This document shows, in pieces, positions 17,664 through 25,667 of a DNA stretch of 64,000 nt. Each line of letters starts with the position of its first letter. Positions within the stretch are counted from its first letter, which is position 1. The notes below the pieces were generated by a model that saw only the letters and a program-made list of their open reading frames with translations, was not told the DNA's origin and did not search any database. Source of the DNA: Labilithrix sp. (GTDB lineage: Bacteria; Myxococcota; Polyangia; Polyangiales; Polyangiaceae); the NCBI GenBank assembly GCA_028287035.1, contig JAQBQL010000099.1:18300-82299 (forward strand). Direction: 5' to 3'. The translations under genes were made by a program, and so were the position numbers.

Positions 17664-18161
17664 ATGGCTGCGCCCCCCAAGACCGCTCAGGACGACGCGA
17701 TCCAGAAGGTCATCATCACGAACCGCCGCGCGACGTTCGACTACGCCGTGGAGGAGAAGTTCGAGGGCGGCCTCGTGCTCGTCGGCAGCGAGGTGAAGTC
17801 GATGCGGGCCGGCAAGGCCGAGATGGTCGACGCGTACGCCACGGTCGAGCGGGGCGAGCTCTGGCTCAAGCAGCTCTACGTCGCGCCGTTCGAGCAGGCG
17901 AAGAGCTTCCCGCACGAGCCGCGGCGCTCGCGGAAGGTGCTCGTGCACCACAGCGAGATCGCCAAGATCGACCGCGCGCTCTCCCGCGAGGGCTACACGC
18001 TCATCCCGCTCCGCCTCTACTGGCGCCGCGGGCACGTGAAGGTGGAGCTCGGCCTCGCGAAGGGCAAGAAGACCCACGACAAGCGCGCCGACATCAAGGC
18101 GAAGACCGCCGACCGCGAGGCGAAGGCGGCGATGGGTCGGACGCGCAAGGAGCGCGGATGA
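17664..18161 (+). CDS. smpB: SsrA (tmRNA)-binding protein SmpB
   Basis: 165 residues from ATG 17664; ATG 17646 is also in frame, but SmpB proteins are about 155-160 residues and the promoter box points to 17664. SmpB binds tmRNA and delivers it to stalled ribosomes for trans-translation. Family features: ITNRRATFDYAVEEKFEGG, GSEVKSMRAGKAEMVDAY, LYVAPFEQA, RSRKVLVHHSEI, PLRLYWRRGHVKVELGLAKGKK (read in two parts), and a basic tail with KTADREAKAAM. The tmRNA gene itself is not in the window. It overlaps the next small gene by ATGA. Confidence 0.96.
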   Translation: MAAPPKTAQDDAIQKVIITNRRATFDYAVEEKFEGGLVLVGSEVKSMRAGKAEMVDAYATVERGELWLKQLYVAPFEQAKSFPHEPRRSRKVLVHHSEIAKIDRALSREGYTLIPLRLYWRRGHVKVELGLAKGKKTHDKRADIKAKTADREAKAAMGRTRKERG

Positions 18162-18418
18162 GCGAGCACGTCACGTGGGCGAAGGGCGGGTCGGCCTCCT
18201 TCACGGTCGTCGACGACGACGAGGTGACGCTGCGCTCCAGCATCCCGTCCCCGCCCGGCTCGCGGCTCGAGGGCACGCTCGCGGGCGCCGAGCCCGCCGC
18301 GGTGAAGGTGAAGATCCACACCAGCAAGCGCGAGGCGGACGGCTCGTTCATGCTCCGTGGCAAGCTGCTCGAGGCGAGCCGCCCGCTGCGGGATCGCGTG
18401 GCGAGCCTGCTCCGCTAG
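18158..18418 (+). CDS. Small protein of unknown function coupled to smpB
   Basis: 86 residues, starting in an ATGA overlap with the smpB stop. It is beta-rich and soluble (VTWAKGGSASFTVVDDDEVT, then RSSIPSPPGSRLEG and VKVKIHTSKREADG), ending in a short helix with RDRVASLLR. The shape recalls the PilZ beta-barrel found in many small myxobacterial proteins, but the RxxxR c-di-GMP motif is not present, so any c-di-GMP binding is doubtful. Coupling to smpB means co-translation; the functional link is unknown. I keep it as a real gene because of the overlap and codon pattern. Confidence 0.65.
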   Translation: MSEHVTWAKGGSASFTVVDDDEVTLRSSIPSPPGSRLEGTLAGAEPAAVKVKIHTSKREADGSFMLRGKLLEASRPLRDRVASLLR

Positions 18419-18420
18419 AG

Positions 18421-18426
18421 TAGAGT
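18421..18426 (+). promoter_or_regulatory. -10-like box TAGAGT for ruvB
   Basis: TAGAGT with 6 bases before the ATG at 18433. A second overlapping TAGAGT lies at 18416-18421 and includes the stop codon of the previous gene. It predicts transcription start at or beside the ruvB ATG. Confidence 0.4.
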
Positions 18427-18432
18427 GCCGCC

Positions 18433-19506
18433 ATGGCCAAGCGAACCGAGGTGGTCGACGAGCGCGTCCTCCCCCGCGAGATCGACGCCGTCGCGCAGGG
18501 CGAGGACGCGCCCTTCGAGCGGGCGCTCCGCCCGAAGCAGCTCGACGAGTACATCGGGCAGACCAAGCACAAGGACAACCTGCGCGTGTTCGTCGAGGCG
18601 GCGCGCCGGCGCGGCGAGCCGCTCGATCACCTGCTGCTCTCCGGTCCGCCCGGCCTCGGCAAGACGACCCTCGCGCAGATCCTCGCCCACGAGATGGGCG
18701 TCGAGCTGCACATGACGAACGGCCCCGTGGTCGAGCACAAGGGTGCGCTCGCCGGGCTGCTCACGAAGCTGGCGCGCAACGACATCCTCTTCATCGACGA
18801 GATCCACCGCCTGAACCCGGTCGTCGAGGAGAGCCTCTACCCGGCGATGGAGGATTTCCGCATCGACGTGATGACCGGCGAGGGCGCCTTCGCGACGTCG
18901 ATCCAGGTGCCCCTCCAGCCGTTCACGCTGATCGGGGCGACCACGCGCACCGGGCTCATCACCGCGCCGCTGAAGTCGCGCTTCGGGCAGGACATCCGCC
19001 TCGACTTCTACCCGGTGGAGGACCTCGCGAAGATCATCGAGCGGAGCGCCTCGCTCCTCGCCATTGCCATCGATCCGCGGGCCGCGCTCGCCCTCGCGGC
19101 CCGGGCCCGCGGCACCCCGCGCGTCGCCAACCGGCTCCTCCGGCGCGTCCGCGACTTCGCGCAGGTCATCGGCAACGGGCGCATCGACGAGGCGATCGTC
19201 ACGAAGTCGAGCGAGCGGCTCGAGATCGACAGCATGGGGTTCGACGAGATGGACCGGCGCCTCCTGCGGGTCATCATCGACGACTACGACGGCGGTCCGG
19301 TCGGCGTGGAGACGCTCGCCGCCGCGCTCGGTGAGCCGCGCGACACGATCGAGGACGTGTACGAGCCGTTCCTCCTCCAGCAAGGCTTTCTCGGTCGCAC
19401 CCTGCGCGGCCGCGTCGCCACCCGGAAGGCCTACGAGCACCTGAAGGTCCCGTTCGCGTCGGCGACCGCCGCGAAGCAGAAGAAGCTGTTCGACGACGAG
19501 GTGTGA
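18433..19506 (+). CDS. ruvB: Holliday junction branch migration helicase RuvB
   Basis: 357 residues. RuvB is the hexameric AAA+ motor that drives branch migration of Holliday junctions together with RuvA. Walker A GPPGLGKT is at about residues 73-80, Walker [10 protein letters not shown] follows, the sensor region has GATTRTGLI, and the C-terminal winged-helix domain carries [16 protein letters not shown] and the [13 protein letters not shown] region. The last 25 residues form a short basic tail. No ruvA or ruvC is adjacent, so the ruv genes are scattered here. The preceding smpB pair ends 14 bases upstream. Confidence 0.97.
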   Translation: MAKRTEVVDERVLPREIDAVAQGEDAPFERALRPKQLDEYIGQTKHKDNLRVFVEAARRRGEPLDHLLLSGPPGLGKTTLAQILAHEMGVELHMTNGPVVEHKGALAGLLTKLARNDILFIDEIHRLNPVVEESLYPAMEDFRIDVMTGEGAFATSIQVPLQPFTLIGATTRTGLITAPLKSRFGQDIRLDFYPVEDLAKIIERSASLLAIAIDPRAALALAARARGTPRVANRLLRRVRDFAQVIGNGRIDEAIVTKSSERLEIDSMGFDEMDRRLLRVIIDDYDGGPVGVETLAAALGEPRDTIEDVYEPFLLQQGFLGRTLRGRVATRKAYEHLKVPFASATAAKQKKLFDDEV

Positions 19507-19531
19507 GCTCGCGCTAGGATCCTCGGTCATC

Positions 19532-20164
19532 ATGAAGAAGATCGAGCTCTACGCAGCGCCCACGCCGAACGGCAAGAAGATCCCCATCGCCCTCGAGGAG
19601 CTCGGGCTCGCCTACGATCTCCGCCGCATCGACTTCGCGAAGAAGGAGCAGAAGTCGCCGGAGTTCCTCGCCATCAACCCGAACGGCAAGATCCCGGCGC
19701 TGGTCGACCACGACGTGCCGGGCGGACCCGTGACGCTCTTCGAGTCGGGCGCCATCCTCCTCCACCTCGCGACGAAGGCCGGGAAGCTGCTCGGCGGGTC
19801 GGCCGCCGAACGCGGCGCGGTGCTCTCGTGGACGTTCTGGCAGGCCGGCGGACCGGGACCGATGTTCGGTCAGGCCGGAGCGTTCGGGCGCGAGAGCCCG
19901 CGCAACGAGGCCGCCTACGAGAAGTTCCTGAACGAGTCGAAGCGCCTCGCGAAGGTCCTCGACGACCACCTCGCCGACGGCCGCAACGAGTGGGTGGCAG
20001 GCCCGTACTCGATCGCCGACATCATGCTCTACCCGTGGTTCGAGGGCATCGGCAAGCTCCAGCCTGCGGTCGTCGACGGGCTCACGGCGGTCGCCGCCTG
20101 GACGGCGAGGATGGGCGCGCGCCCCGCCGTGCAGCGCGGAATGGCCTTCTGGGAAGAAGCCTGA
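19532..20164 (+). CDS. Nu-class glutathione S-transferase-like protein (YfcG/YghU type)
   Basis: 210 residues. The N-terminal thioredoxin-like domain begins with LYAAPTPNGKKIPIALEE, matching the TPNG active-site loop (Thr11 and Asn13 here) of Nu-class enzymes such as YfcG, which act as disulfide-bond reductases with bound glutathione. INPNGKIPALVD with its cis-Pro and the ESGAILLHLA motif complete the GSH site. The C-terminal helical domain has GPMFGQAGAF and YSIADIMLYPW, as in the family. Cytosolic redox or detoxification role. A TAGGAT box lies 11 bases upstream of the ATG. Confidence 0.9.
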   Translation: MKKIELYAAPTPNGKKIPIALEELGLAYDLRRIDFAKKEQKSPEFLAINPNGKIPALVDHDVPGGPVTLFESGAILLHLATKAGKLLGGSAAERGAVLSWTFWQAGGPGPMFGQAGAFGRESPRNEAAYEKFLNESKRLAKVLDDHLADGRNEWVAGPYSIADIMLYPWFEGIGKLQPAVVDGLTAVAAWTARMGARPAVQRGMAFWEEA

Positions 20165-20170
20165 AAATAT

Positions 20171-20206
20171 CGAGGAGTATGCGTTGCTTGCGATCCGTAC
20201 TCCTCG
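20171..20206. promoter_or_regulatory. 9-bp perfect inverted repeat between the GST gene and the sensor gene
   Basis: CGAGGAGTA at 20171-20179 is the exact reverse complement of TACTCCTCG at 20198-20206, separated by 18 bases. It lies 6 bases after the GST stop and overlaps the likely -35/spacer of the downstream promoter, ending 2 bases before the TAGACT box. It may be an operator for the sensor gene or a factor-dependent terminator hairpin. Confidence 0.5.
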
Positions 20207-20213
20207 GTAGACT
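20184..20213 (+). promoter_or_regulatory. Predicted promoter of the REC-GAF-PAS-PAS-HisKA gene
   Basis: TTGCTT at 20184-20189, an 18-base spacer, and TAGACT at 20208-20213, then 6 bases to the GTG at 20220. The predicted transcription start coincides with the start codon, so the mRNA may be leaderless. The inverted repeat at 20171-20206 overlaps it. Confidence 0.45.
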
Positions 20214-20219
20214 TCCGCT

Positions 20220-22331
20220 GTGAGCGGCGGGCCCGTCTTGGTCGTCGACGATGACATGGTCAGCCGCCATGTCCTCGGTCAGGCGCTTGCGAGCGCCCAC
20301 CTCGAGCACGTCGCCGTCGGCTCGGGCGCCGAGGCCCTCGCCCAGATCGAGAAGGTGCAGCCTTCGATCGTCCTGCTCGACCTCGTGATGCCCGCGCCGG
20401 ACGGGTACCAGATCCTCCGCATCCTGCGGGCTCGTCCTGAGACGCGGGACCTGCCGGTCGTCGTGCTCACCGCGCTCGACGCCGAGGACGAGATCGCGAA
20501 GGCCTTCGAGGCCGGCGCCGACGACTTCGTGAAGAAGCCGTTCAAGCCGGTCGAGCTCGTCGCACGGGTCCGTGGTCAGCTCCGCCTGCGCGCCGCGATG
20601 GACGCGCTCGCCCGCAAGGAGAAGGACGCGAGCGTCGTCAACGAGCTCACCCAGGCGCTCGCCTCGAACCTGGATTTCCGCGGCATCCTCTTCACGGTCG
20701 TCCAGCGGATCGCCGAGGTCGCAAAGATCGACCGCGTCTCGATCGTCCTCGTCCGCGAGCAGGAGAACGTCGGCTACGTCGTCGCCGCCTCCGACGACGA
20801 GCACCTTCGCGATCTGCCGATCGATCTCGCGAAGTACCCCGAGATCCACCAGGTGCTCACGAGCGGCGAGCCACTCGTCGTCGAGGACGCGGCGACCCAC
20901 CCGCTCATGGAGATCGTGCGCTCGACGGGGCAGGGGGCGCGGCCCACGTTCTCGTCGCTATCGATCCTCCCGATCCTCTACGAGGGCAAGCCGATGGGCG
21001 TGCTCTTCCTCCGGTCGCGCCGCGCCGGGGCGTTCGGCGAGCGCGAGGTCGGCCTCTGTCAGACGATCGCGAGCGCCATGGCCATCGCGCTCCGCAACGC
21101 GCGCGTCCTCCAGTCCCTGCGCGACCAGACGCAGCAGGTCACGGTCGCGCGCTTCGAGGCGGAGCGGCGGATGCGCTCGCTCCAGCGCTACGCCGACTTC
21201 TTCGACAGCTCGGCCGACGGCATCGTCGTGATCGACTCCGCCGGGCGCCTGCTCTTCTCGAACCCGAAGGCGCGCGAGATCACCGGGTACAACGAGAACA
21301 CGCTCCGGGGGCGTCGCCTCGGCGACATCTTCGCCAGCGAGGAGGGCGACCGCGCGGGCGAGCTCCGCGCCGGCTTCGCGAAGGGCACGTATCCGAAGGA
21401 CATCGACGTCAAGATCGTGACCCCCGAGGCGCGCACGCTCATCCTCAACGTGAGCTTCGCGAGCGTGCTCCGTGAGGACGGCGCGGTGCTCTGTTCCTTC
21501 CGCGACGTCACCCAGCAGCGCGCCGTCGAGGCGGAGCTCGTCAAGACGAAGGACTTCCTCCAGCGCGTCATCGACAGCTCCGTCGACGCGATCATCAGCT
21601 GCGATCTCGAGGGGAACCTCGTCCTCTTCAACCGCGCCGCCGAACGCATCTACGGCCGGCCGCAGAGCGCCGTCGTGGGCACGAACGTGCGCGAGCTCTA
21701 CGCCGAGGGCACCGCCGAGAAGATCATGCGCATGATCCGCGCGGGCGGCGGGCGCATCGAGGGGCTCAAGGTCGACATCATCGACTCCAAGGGCGTCGCG
21801 GTACCGGTGTCCTTCTCCGGGTCGCTCATCTTCGAGGGCCAGACGTGCGTCGGCAGCGTCGGCATCTTCACCGACCTCCGCGAGAAGATGCGCATGGAGC
21901 AGCGGCTCCAGCAGGCGCAGGAGCAGATCCTCGCCCAGGAGCGTCAGGCGATCATCGCCGAGCTCGCGGGGGCCGCCGCCCACGAGCTGAACCAGCCGCT
22001 CACGAGCGTGCTGAACTACGCGACGCTCCTGCGCCGGCTGCTCGCCGCCGGAACGCCTGCCGCCTCGGCCGCCGAGATCATCGAGGGCGAGGCCGAGCGC
22101 ATGGCCGAGATCGTCCGCAAGATCGGCAAGATCACGAAGTACGAGACGAAGAGCTACGTCGGCAAACAGAAGATTCTCGATCTCGATCGCGCAAGCGAAG
22201 AGCACGTCGTGGCTGCCGAGCCGGCGAGCCCCACGAGCCCGAGCACCTCGAGTCCGCCGTCCGGGGGGGTCCGTCCATCCATCGCGCCGTCACCGGCGAC
22301 CGACCCGCCTGCCCCCCGGAGTGGAACATGA
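20220..22331 (+). CDS. Response regulator-GAF-PAS-PAS protein with HisKA but no ATPase domain
   Basis: 703 residues from GTG 20220. Domains in order: receiver domain (about 5-120) with the acidic pocket VVDDD, phosphoacceptor Asp54 in VLLDLVMP, and Lys in DDFVKKPFKP; a coiled linker; GAF (about 145-300); PAS (about 325-430); a second PAS (about 445-560); and a HisKA-like helix pair with H588 in AAAHELNQPLTS. The HATPase_c domain that should follow is absent: after about residue 650 only a Pro/Ser/Ala-rich tail remains before the stop. Without the ATP-binding domain it cannot phosphorylate itself. Its stop overlaps the start of a complete histidine kinase (ATGA), so the two proteins probably act together, for example by that kinase phosphorylating His588 or Asp54. 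Confidence 0.9.
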   Translation: MSGGPVLVVDDDMVSRHVLGQALASAHLEHVAVGSGAEALAQIEKVQPSIVLLDLVMPAPDGYQILRILRARPETRDLPVVVLTALDAEDEIAKAFEAGADDFVKKPFKPVELVARVRGQLRLRAAMDALARKEKDASVVNELTQALASNLDFRGILFTVVQRIAEVAKIDRVSIVLVREQENVGYVVAASDDEHLRDLPIDLAKYPEIHQVLTSGEPLVVEDAATHPLMEIVRSTGQGARPTFSSLSILPILYEGKPMGVLFLRSRRAGAFGEREVGLCQTIASAMAIALRNARVLQSLRDQTQQVTVARFEAERRMRSLQRYADFFDSSADGIVVIDSAGRLLFSNPKAREITGYNENTLRGRRLGDIFASEEGDRAGELRAGFAKGTYPKDIDVKIVTPEARTLILNVSFASVLREDGAVLCSFRDVTQQRAVEAELVKTKDFLQRVIDSSVDAIISCDLEGNLVLFNRAAERIYGRPQSAVVGTNVRELYAEGTAEKIMRMIRAGGGRIEGLKVDIIDSKGVAVPVSFSGSLIFEGQTCVGSVGIFTDLREKMRMEQRLQQAQEQILAQERQAIIAELAGAAAHELNQPLTSVLNYATLLRRLLAAGTPAASAAEIIEGEAERMAEIVRKIGKITKYETKSYVGKQKILDLDRASEEHVVAAEPASPTSPSTSSPPSGGVRPSIAPSPATDPPAPRSGT

Positions 22332-23650
22332 CACGAACGGCCGACCTGCCCGAGCCGTCGCTCGACGTCGACGCGAGCGGGATCACGACGGGAAGCAGCG
22401 TCACCGTCTCCTCGGTGCCCGTCAGCCGCGAGAGCGCGATCGCCGGAGGCAATGCTCCCTCGGCCTGGCTCGACCGCGTGGTGGTCGCCGCGTGCGAGAT
22501 GCCCGTCGACGAGGGCGACAGCGCCGTCGTCGCCTTCATGGTGCAGAGGGTCGGCGAGATCTTCCGCGACTGCGGGGTCGGCGCCTGCCTCGTTCCGCCG
22601 GTCGTCGAGACGCCCGATCGCGGGCCGCCCTCCTCGGTGCCGGCGCTGCGCGCGCCGCGGCCCATGCGTCCGGTCGAGCAGCAGCTCTTCAAGTACGTCC
22701 CGGACGGCGAGGAGCGCCGGGGATACGGGATGGACCCGACCCGCCTCTTCCCGGGCTTCGCGTTCGAGCGCGTGCTCGAGGTGGCGGGCGGCTCGACGCT
22801 CCACCTCGCGAGCGACGACTCGCAGCTCGAGGACAACGACTCGCCCATGATGCACGTGGTGCGTCGCGCGGCGCTCGCGATGGGCCGCGGCCTGCAGCTC
22901 TCGCGCAGCCACGCGAAGGCGACCGCCGACGCGCGCGAGCTCCGCGCCCTCAACTCGCACATGGTGCAATCCGAGAAGCTCGCCAGCCTCGGGCAGATCG
23001 CGGCCGGCGTGGTCCACGAGCTGAACAACCCGCTCACCTCGATCGTGGCGTACACCGACTGGCTGCTGCGCAAGCACGGAGCGGCGGGCGACCCGGACAG
23101 CGTCGAGCGGCTCCGGCGCATCGGCGAGTCGGCGAGCCGGATCCTGCGGTTCACGCGCGACCTCGTCGCGTATGCGCGTCCGTCGAGCGAGGTCCCGGTG
23201 CCCGTCTCGGTGCACACGGTGATCGATCAGGCGCTCGCCTTCTGCGAGCACGTGCTCGCCGAGCACGGCGCCAGGGTCGATCGCCGCTTCTCGCCCGACC
23301 TGCCGCCGGTGCGCGGCATGCACGAGCAGCTCGTCCAGGTGTTCGTGAACCTGTTCACCAACGCCTGCCATGCGATGCCGAAGGCGGGAGGTCAGCTGAC
23401 CGTCGCCACCTCGCTCGAGCCCGACGGGCACCACCTCCTCGTCGTGGTGACCGACAACGGCCACGGGATCGCGCCCGAGCACGTCGGTCAGATCTTCGCG
23501 CCGTTCTTCACGACGAAGGTGGACGGCCTGGGGACCGGCCTCGGCCTCTCCATCGTGAAGAACATCATGGACAACCACGGCGCCGAGATCCGCGCCGAGG
23601 CGACCGCCACCGGCGCCTCGTTCGCGCTCGTGTTCCCCGTCAAGCGCTGA
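22328..23650 (+). CDS. Soluble histidine kinase (HisKA + HATPase_c)
   Basis: 440 residues from the ATG at 22328, overlapping the upstream gene by ATGA. Residues 1-200 have no transmembrane segment; the part around 40-200 may be a degenerate GAF-like sensor. The HisKA box is GVVHELNNPLTS with H230, and the ATP-binding domain (about 325-440) shows N-box VNLFTNACHAM, G1 VTDNGHGIAPE, F-box FAPFFTTK and G2 GTGLGLSIVKN. It is therefore catalytically complete, unlike its partner. The HELNNP/HELNQP type is the NtrB-like HisKA subgroup. Expression and interaction with the upstream REC-HisKA protein are inferred from the overlap. Confidence 0.94.
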   Translation: MTRTADLPEPSLDVDASGITTGSSVTVSSVPVSRESAIAGGNAPSAWLDRVVVAACEMPVDEGDSAVVAFMVQRVGEIFRDCGVGACLVPPVVETPDRGPPSSVPALRAPRPMRPVEQQLFKYVPDGEERRGYGMDPTRLFPGFAFERVLEVAGGSTLHLASDDSQLEDNDSPMMHVVRRAALAMGRGLQLSRSHAKATADARELRALNSHMVQSEKLASLGQIAAGVVHELNNPLTSIVAYTDWLLRKHGAAGDPDSVERLRRIGESASRILRFTRDLVAYARPSSEVPVPVSVHTVIDQALAFCEHVLAEHGARVDRRFSPDLPPVRGMHEQLVQVFVNLFTNACHAMPKAGGQLTVATSLEPDGHHLLVVVTDNGHGIAPEHVGQIFAPFFTTKVDGLGTGLGLSIVKNIMDNHGAEIRAEATATGASFALVFPVKR

Positions 23651-23666
23651 GACCGGCGCCGGCCGA

Positions 23667-25055
23667 TCAGCCGAGCATCTTCGCGGTGCGCCAGCCGCCG
23701 TACCGGTAGTACGCGACCGACAGGACGAGCGCGGCGAGCGACCCGAGCGGGAAGCTCCACCAGATGCCATCGATCCCGATCGCCCTCGTCATCAGCACGG
23801 CGAAGGGGATGCGGAGCAGCCAGTACGAGATGAACAGGATGACGAGCGGCGGCACCACCGCGCCCGTCGAGCGCACCACGCTGCCGAGCACCATCGAGAC
23901 GCCGAACAGCACGAACGACCACACCGCGATGGCGTTGAGGTGCATGCCGATGCGGATCGGCTCGGGGTCGGTCAAGAAGAGCGAGAGCGACTGCCGGCCG
24001 AGGACGTAGACGATCAGCGCCAGCGATCCGGTCAGCATCAGGTTGATACGGACGCCGCTCTTGGCGACCTCGCCGACGCGATCGAAGCGGCCCGCGCCGA
24101 CGTTCTGCGCGGCCATGGCGGACGCAGCCATGCCGATCGCGAGCGCCGGCATCTGGATGTAGTTCCACAGCTGGAGCGACGCCCCGTAGGCGGCCGCCGA
24201 TGCCGTGCCGTAGCCGTTGACGATCGCGAACATCACGATCGCCGAGGAGCTGAGGACGATCATCTGCAGGCCCATGGGGAGGCCCTTGGTGACCAGCGCG
24301 CGCAGGATCGTGCGGTCGATGCGCAGGAACCCGAGCTCGGCGCCGCGCAGCGTGAGCGGATGGTTGCGCCGGTACAGCGTGATCAGGATCGCGGTGAGGG
24401 CGGTGACGTTCGCGACCAGCGTCGCCGTCGCCGCCCCCGCAACGCCGAGCTTCGGGAAGGGGCCGAGCCCGAAGATGAGCACCGGGTTCAGAACGATGTC
24501 GAGACCCACCGAGATGAACGAGAACGTCAGCGGCGTGCGCGCGTCACCGGAGCCGCGGAGGACGATGGTGATGAACGCGAAGCAGATGATGAACGGCATC
24601 GCGACGAAGATGACGCGCAGGTAGGCGACCGCGAACGGGAGCGCGTCGGGCGGCGTGCGCATCCACGTCAGGAGCTGCGGAGACGCGAGGAAGCCGAAGA
24701 CGGAGACGAAGAGCGAGACCGCCACGAAGAATGTCGCGCTCGTGCCGACGACGCGCTTCGCCTGCAGCGCGTCCTGCGCGCCGATCGCCTGGCCGACGAG
24801 GATCGCGGTCGCCATGCCGACGCCGAAGACCATGCCGATGAGGAAGAACATCAGCGTGTTCGCGTTCGACGTCGCGGTGAGGGCGGCGCTGCCGAGGTAG
24901 CGGCCGACCCAGATCGAGTTGATCGAGCCGTTGAGCGACTGCAGGACGTTGCTGAAGAGGATCGGCAGCGAGAAGACGAAGAGCGTCTTGCCGACCGCAC
25001 CCTCGGTGAGGTTCGGGCGAGCGCGCGCCGGCTTCGGAGAGGCCACGATGGTCAT
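23667..25055 (-). CDS. MATE family efflux transporter
   Basis: 462 residues, 12 predicted transmembrane helices, the usual MATE length. The frame is open far upstream, but MATE homology begins with KTLFVFSLPILFSNVLQSL, so ATG 25055 (MTIVASPKP) is used; it overlaps the stop of the DUF2239 gene by ATGA. Internal two-fold symmetry is visible: helix 1 SLPILFSNVLQSLNGS against the middle helix KGLPMGLQMIVLSSSAI. MATE proteins export drugs or metabolites with Na+ or H+ exchange. The substrate is unknown. The partner DUF2239 gene gives no clue to the cargo. Confidence 0.93.
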   Translation of the reverse strand: MTIVASPKPARARPNLTEGAVGKTLFVFSLPILFSNVLQSLNGSINSIWVGRYLGSAALTATSNANTLMFFLIGMVFGVGMATAILVGQAIGAQDALQAKRVVGTSATFFVAVSLFVSVFGFLASPQLLTWMRTPPDALPFAVAYLRVIFVAMPFIICFAFITIVLRGSGDARTPLTFSFISVGLDIVLNPVLIFGLGPFPKLGVAGAATATLVANVTALTAILITLYRRNHPLTLRGAELGFLRIDRTILRALVTKGLPMGLQMIVLSSSAIVMFAIVNGYGTASAAAYGASLQLWNYIQMPALAIGMAASAMAAQNVGAGRFDRVGEVAKSGVRINLMLTGSLALIVYVLGRQSLSLFLTDPEPIRIGMHLNAIAVWSFVLFGVSMVLGSVVRSTGAVVPPLVILFISYWLLRIPFAVLMTRAIGIDGIWWSFPLGSLAALVLSVAYYRYGGWRTAKMLG

Positions 25056-25630
25056 GCGTTCTCGCTTTCGATCGACGGGGAAGCGGACAGCAGCCGCCAC
25101 AGGTGCTTGCGCACGTCCTTGGGCCACGGCTCGACGAGGGCGCGCAGGCGCCATTCGTCGTTCGCGAACAGCGCGCGCGACGCCTCCTCGTAGCTCGGCA
25201 GGTTGCCGGCCACCGCGGTCATGAAGCGGTGCGCCGCCTCGCGGGCAAGGCGGGCCCGCTCCTCGCGCGGGTTCTTCTTGCGGGCCTCGTCGACGAGGCG
25301 CCGCAGCGCTGCCGAGATGCCGTTGGGCTGCGCCTCCAGCCATTCCCAGTGACGCGGCAGGAGCGAGACCTCGCGCGAGACCACGCCGAGCTTGGGACGG
25401 CCAGGCTTCGGCTTCGGCGCGAGGCGCAGCGCGGCGCGCTCGAGGACCTCGTCGGGGCTGCCGCGCAGATCGAAATCGACCTGGGACCCGGTCACGTCGT
25501 CGAAGAGCAGCACCGGCTCGCCGGGATCGCGATCGAAGCGCTTCTTCAGCGCGCGGAGCACCACGAGGAGCTCGCCGGCGGCGATGCATCTTCCCTCGAG
25601 GAAGGCCGAGAACGTCGGCGGAGCAGCCAT
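25052..25630 (-). CDS. DUF2239 family protein
   Basis: 192 residues. Family features of DUF2239: TFSAFLEGRCIAAGEL at the start, PVLLFDDVTGSQVDFDLRG, a PGRPKLGVVSREVSLLPRHW block, and the later ISAALRRLVDEARKK. Such proteins are soluble, often described as putative DNA-binding or regulatory proteins, but have no proven function. The HW...QP...LRRLVDEA part resembles the ribbon and helices of small repressors. It is encoded directly before the MATE transporter with ATGA overlap, so it may be its regulator. Confidence 0.88.
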   Translation of the reverse strand: MAAPPTFSAFLEGRCIAAGELLVVLRALKKRFDRDPGEPVLLFDDVTGSQVDFDLRGSPDEVLERAALRLAPKPKPGRPKLGVVSREVSLLPRHWEWLEAQPNGISAALRRLVDEARKKNPREERARLAREAAHRFMTAVAGNLPSYEEASRALFANDEWRLRALVEPWPKDVRKHLWRLLSASPSIESENA

Positions 25631-25636
25631 GCGCTG

Positions 25637-25665
25637 ATATCGCCCCCGTCCAGGGTCCTTGTCAA
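25637..25665 (-). promoter_or_regulatory. Predicted promoter of the DUF2239-MATE operon
   Basis: On the minus strand, TTGACA (25665-25660) is a perfect -35, followed by a 17-base spacer and CGATAT (25642-25637), then 6 bases to the ATG at 25630. The palindrome CACCCGGGTG at 25669-25678 lies just upstream, overlapping the stop of the phosphoesterase gene, and may be an operator. Confidence 0.5.
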
Positions 25666-25667
25666 TA

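Noticed and set aside
23653..23662. Palindrome CCGGCGCCGG between convergent kinase and MATE genes
   Set aside because: Without a T-run, and expected by chance in GC-rich DNA; not called as a terminator.
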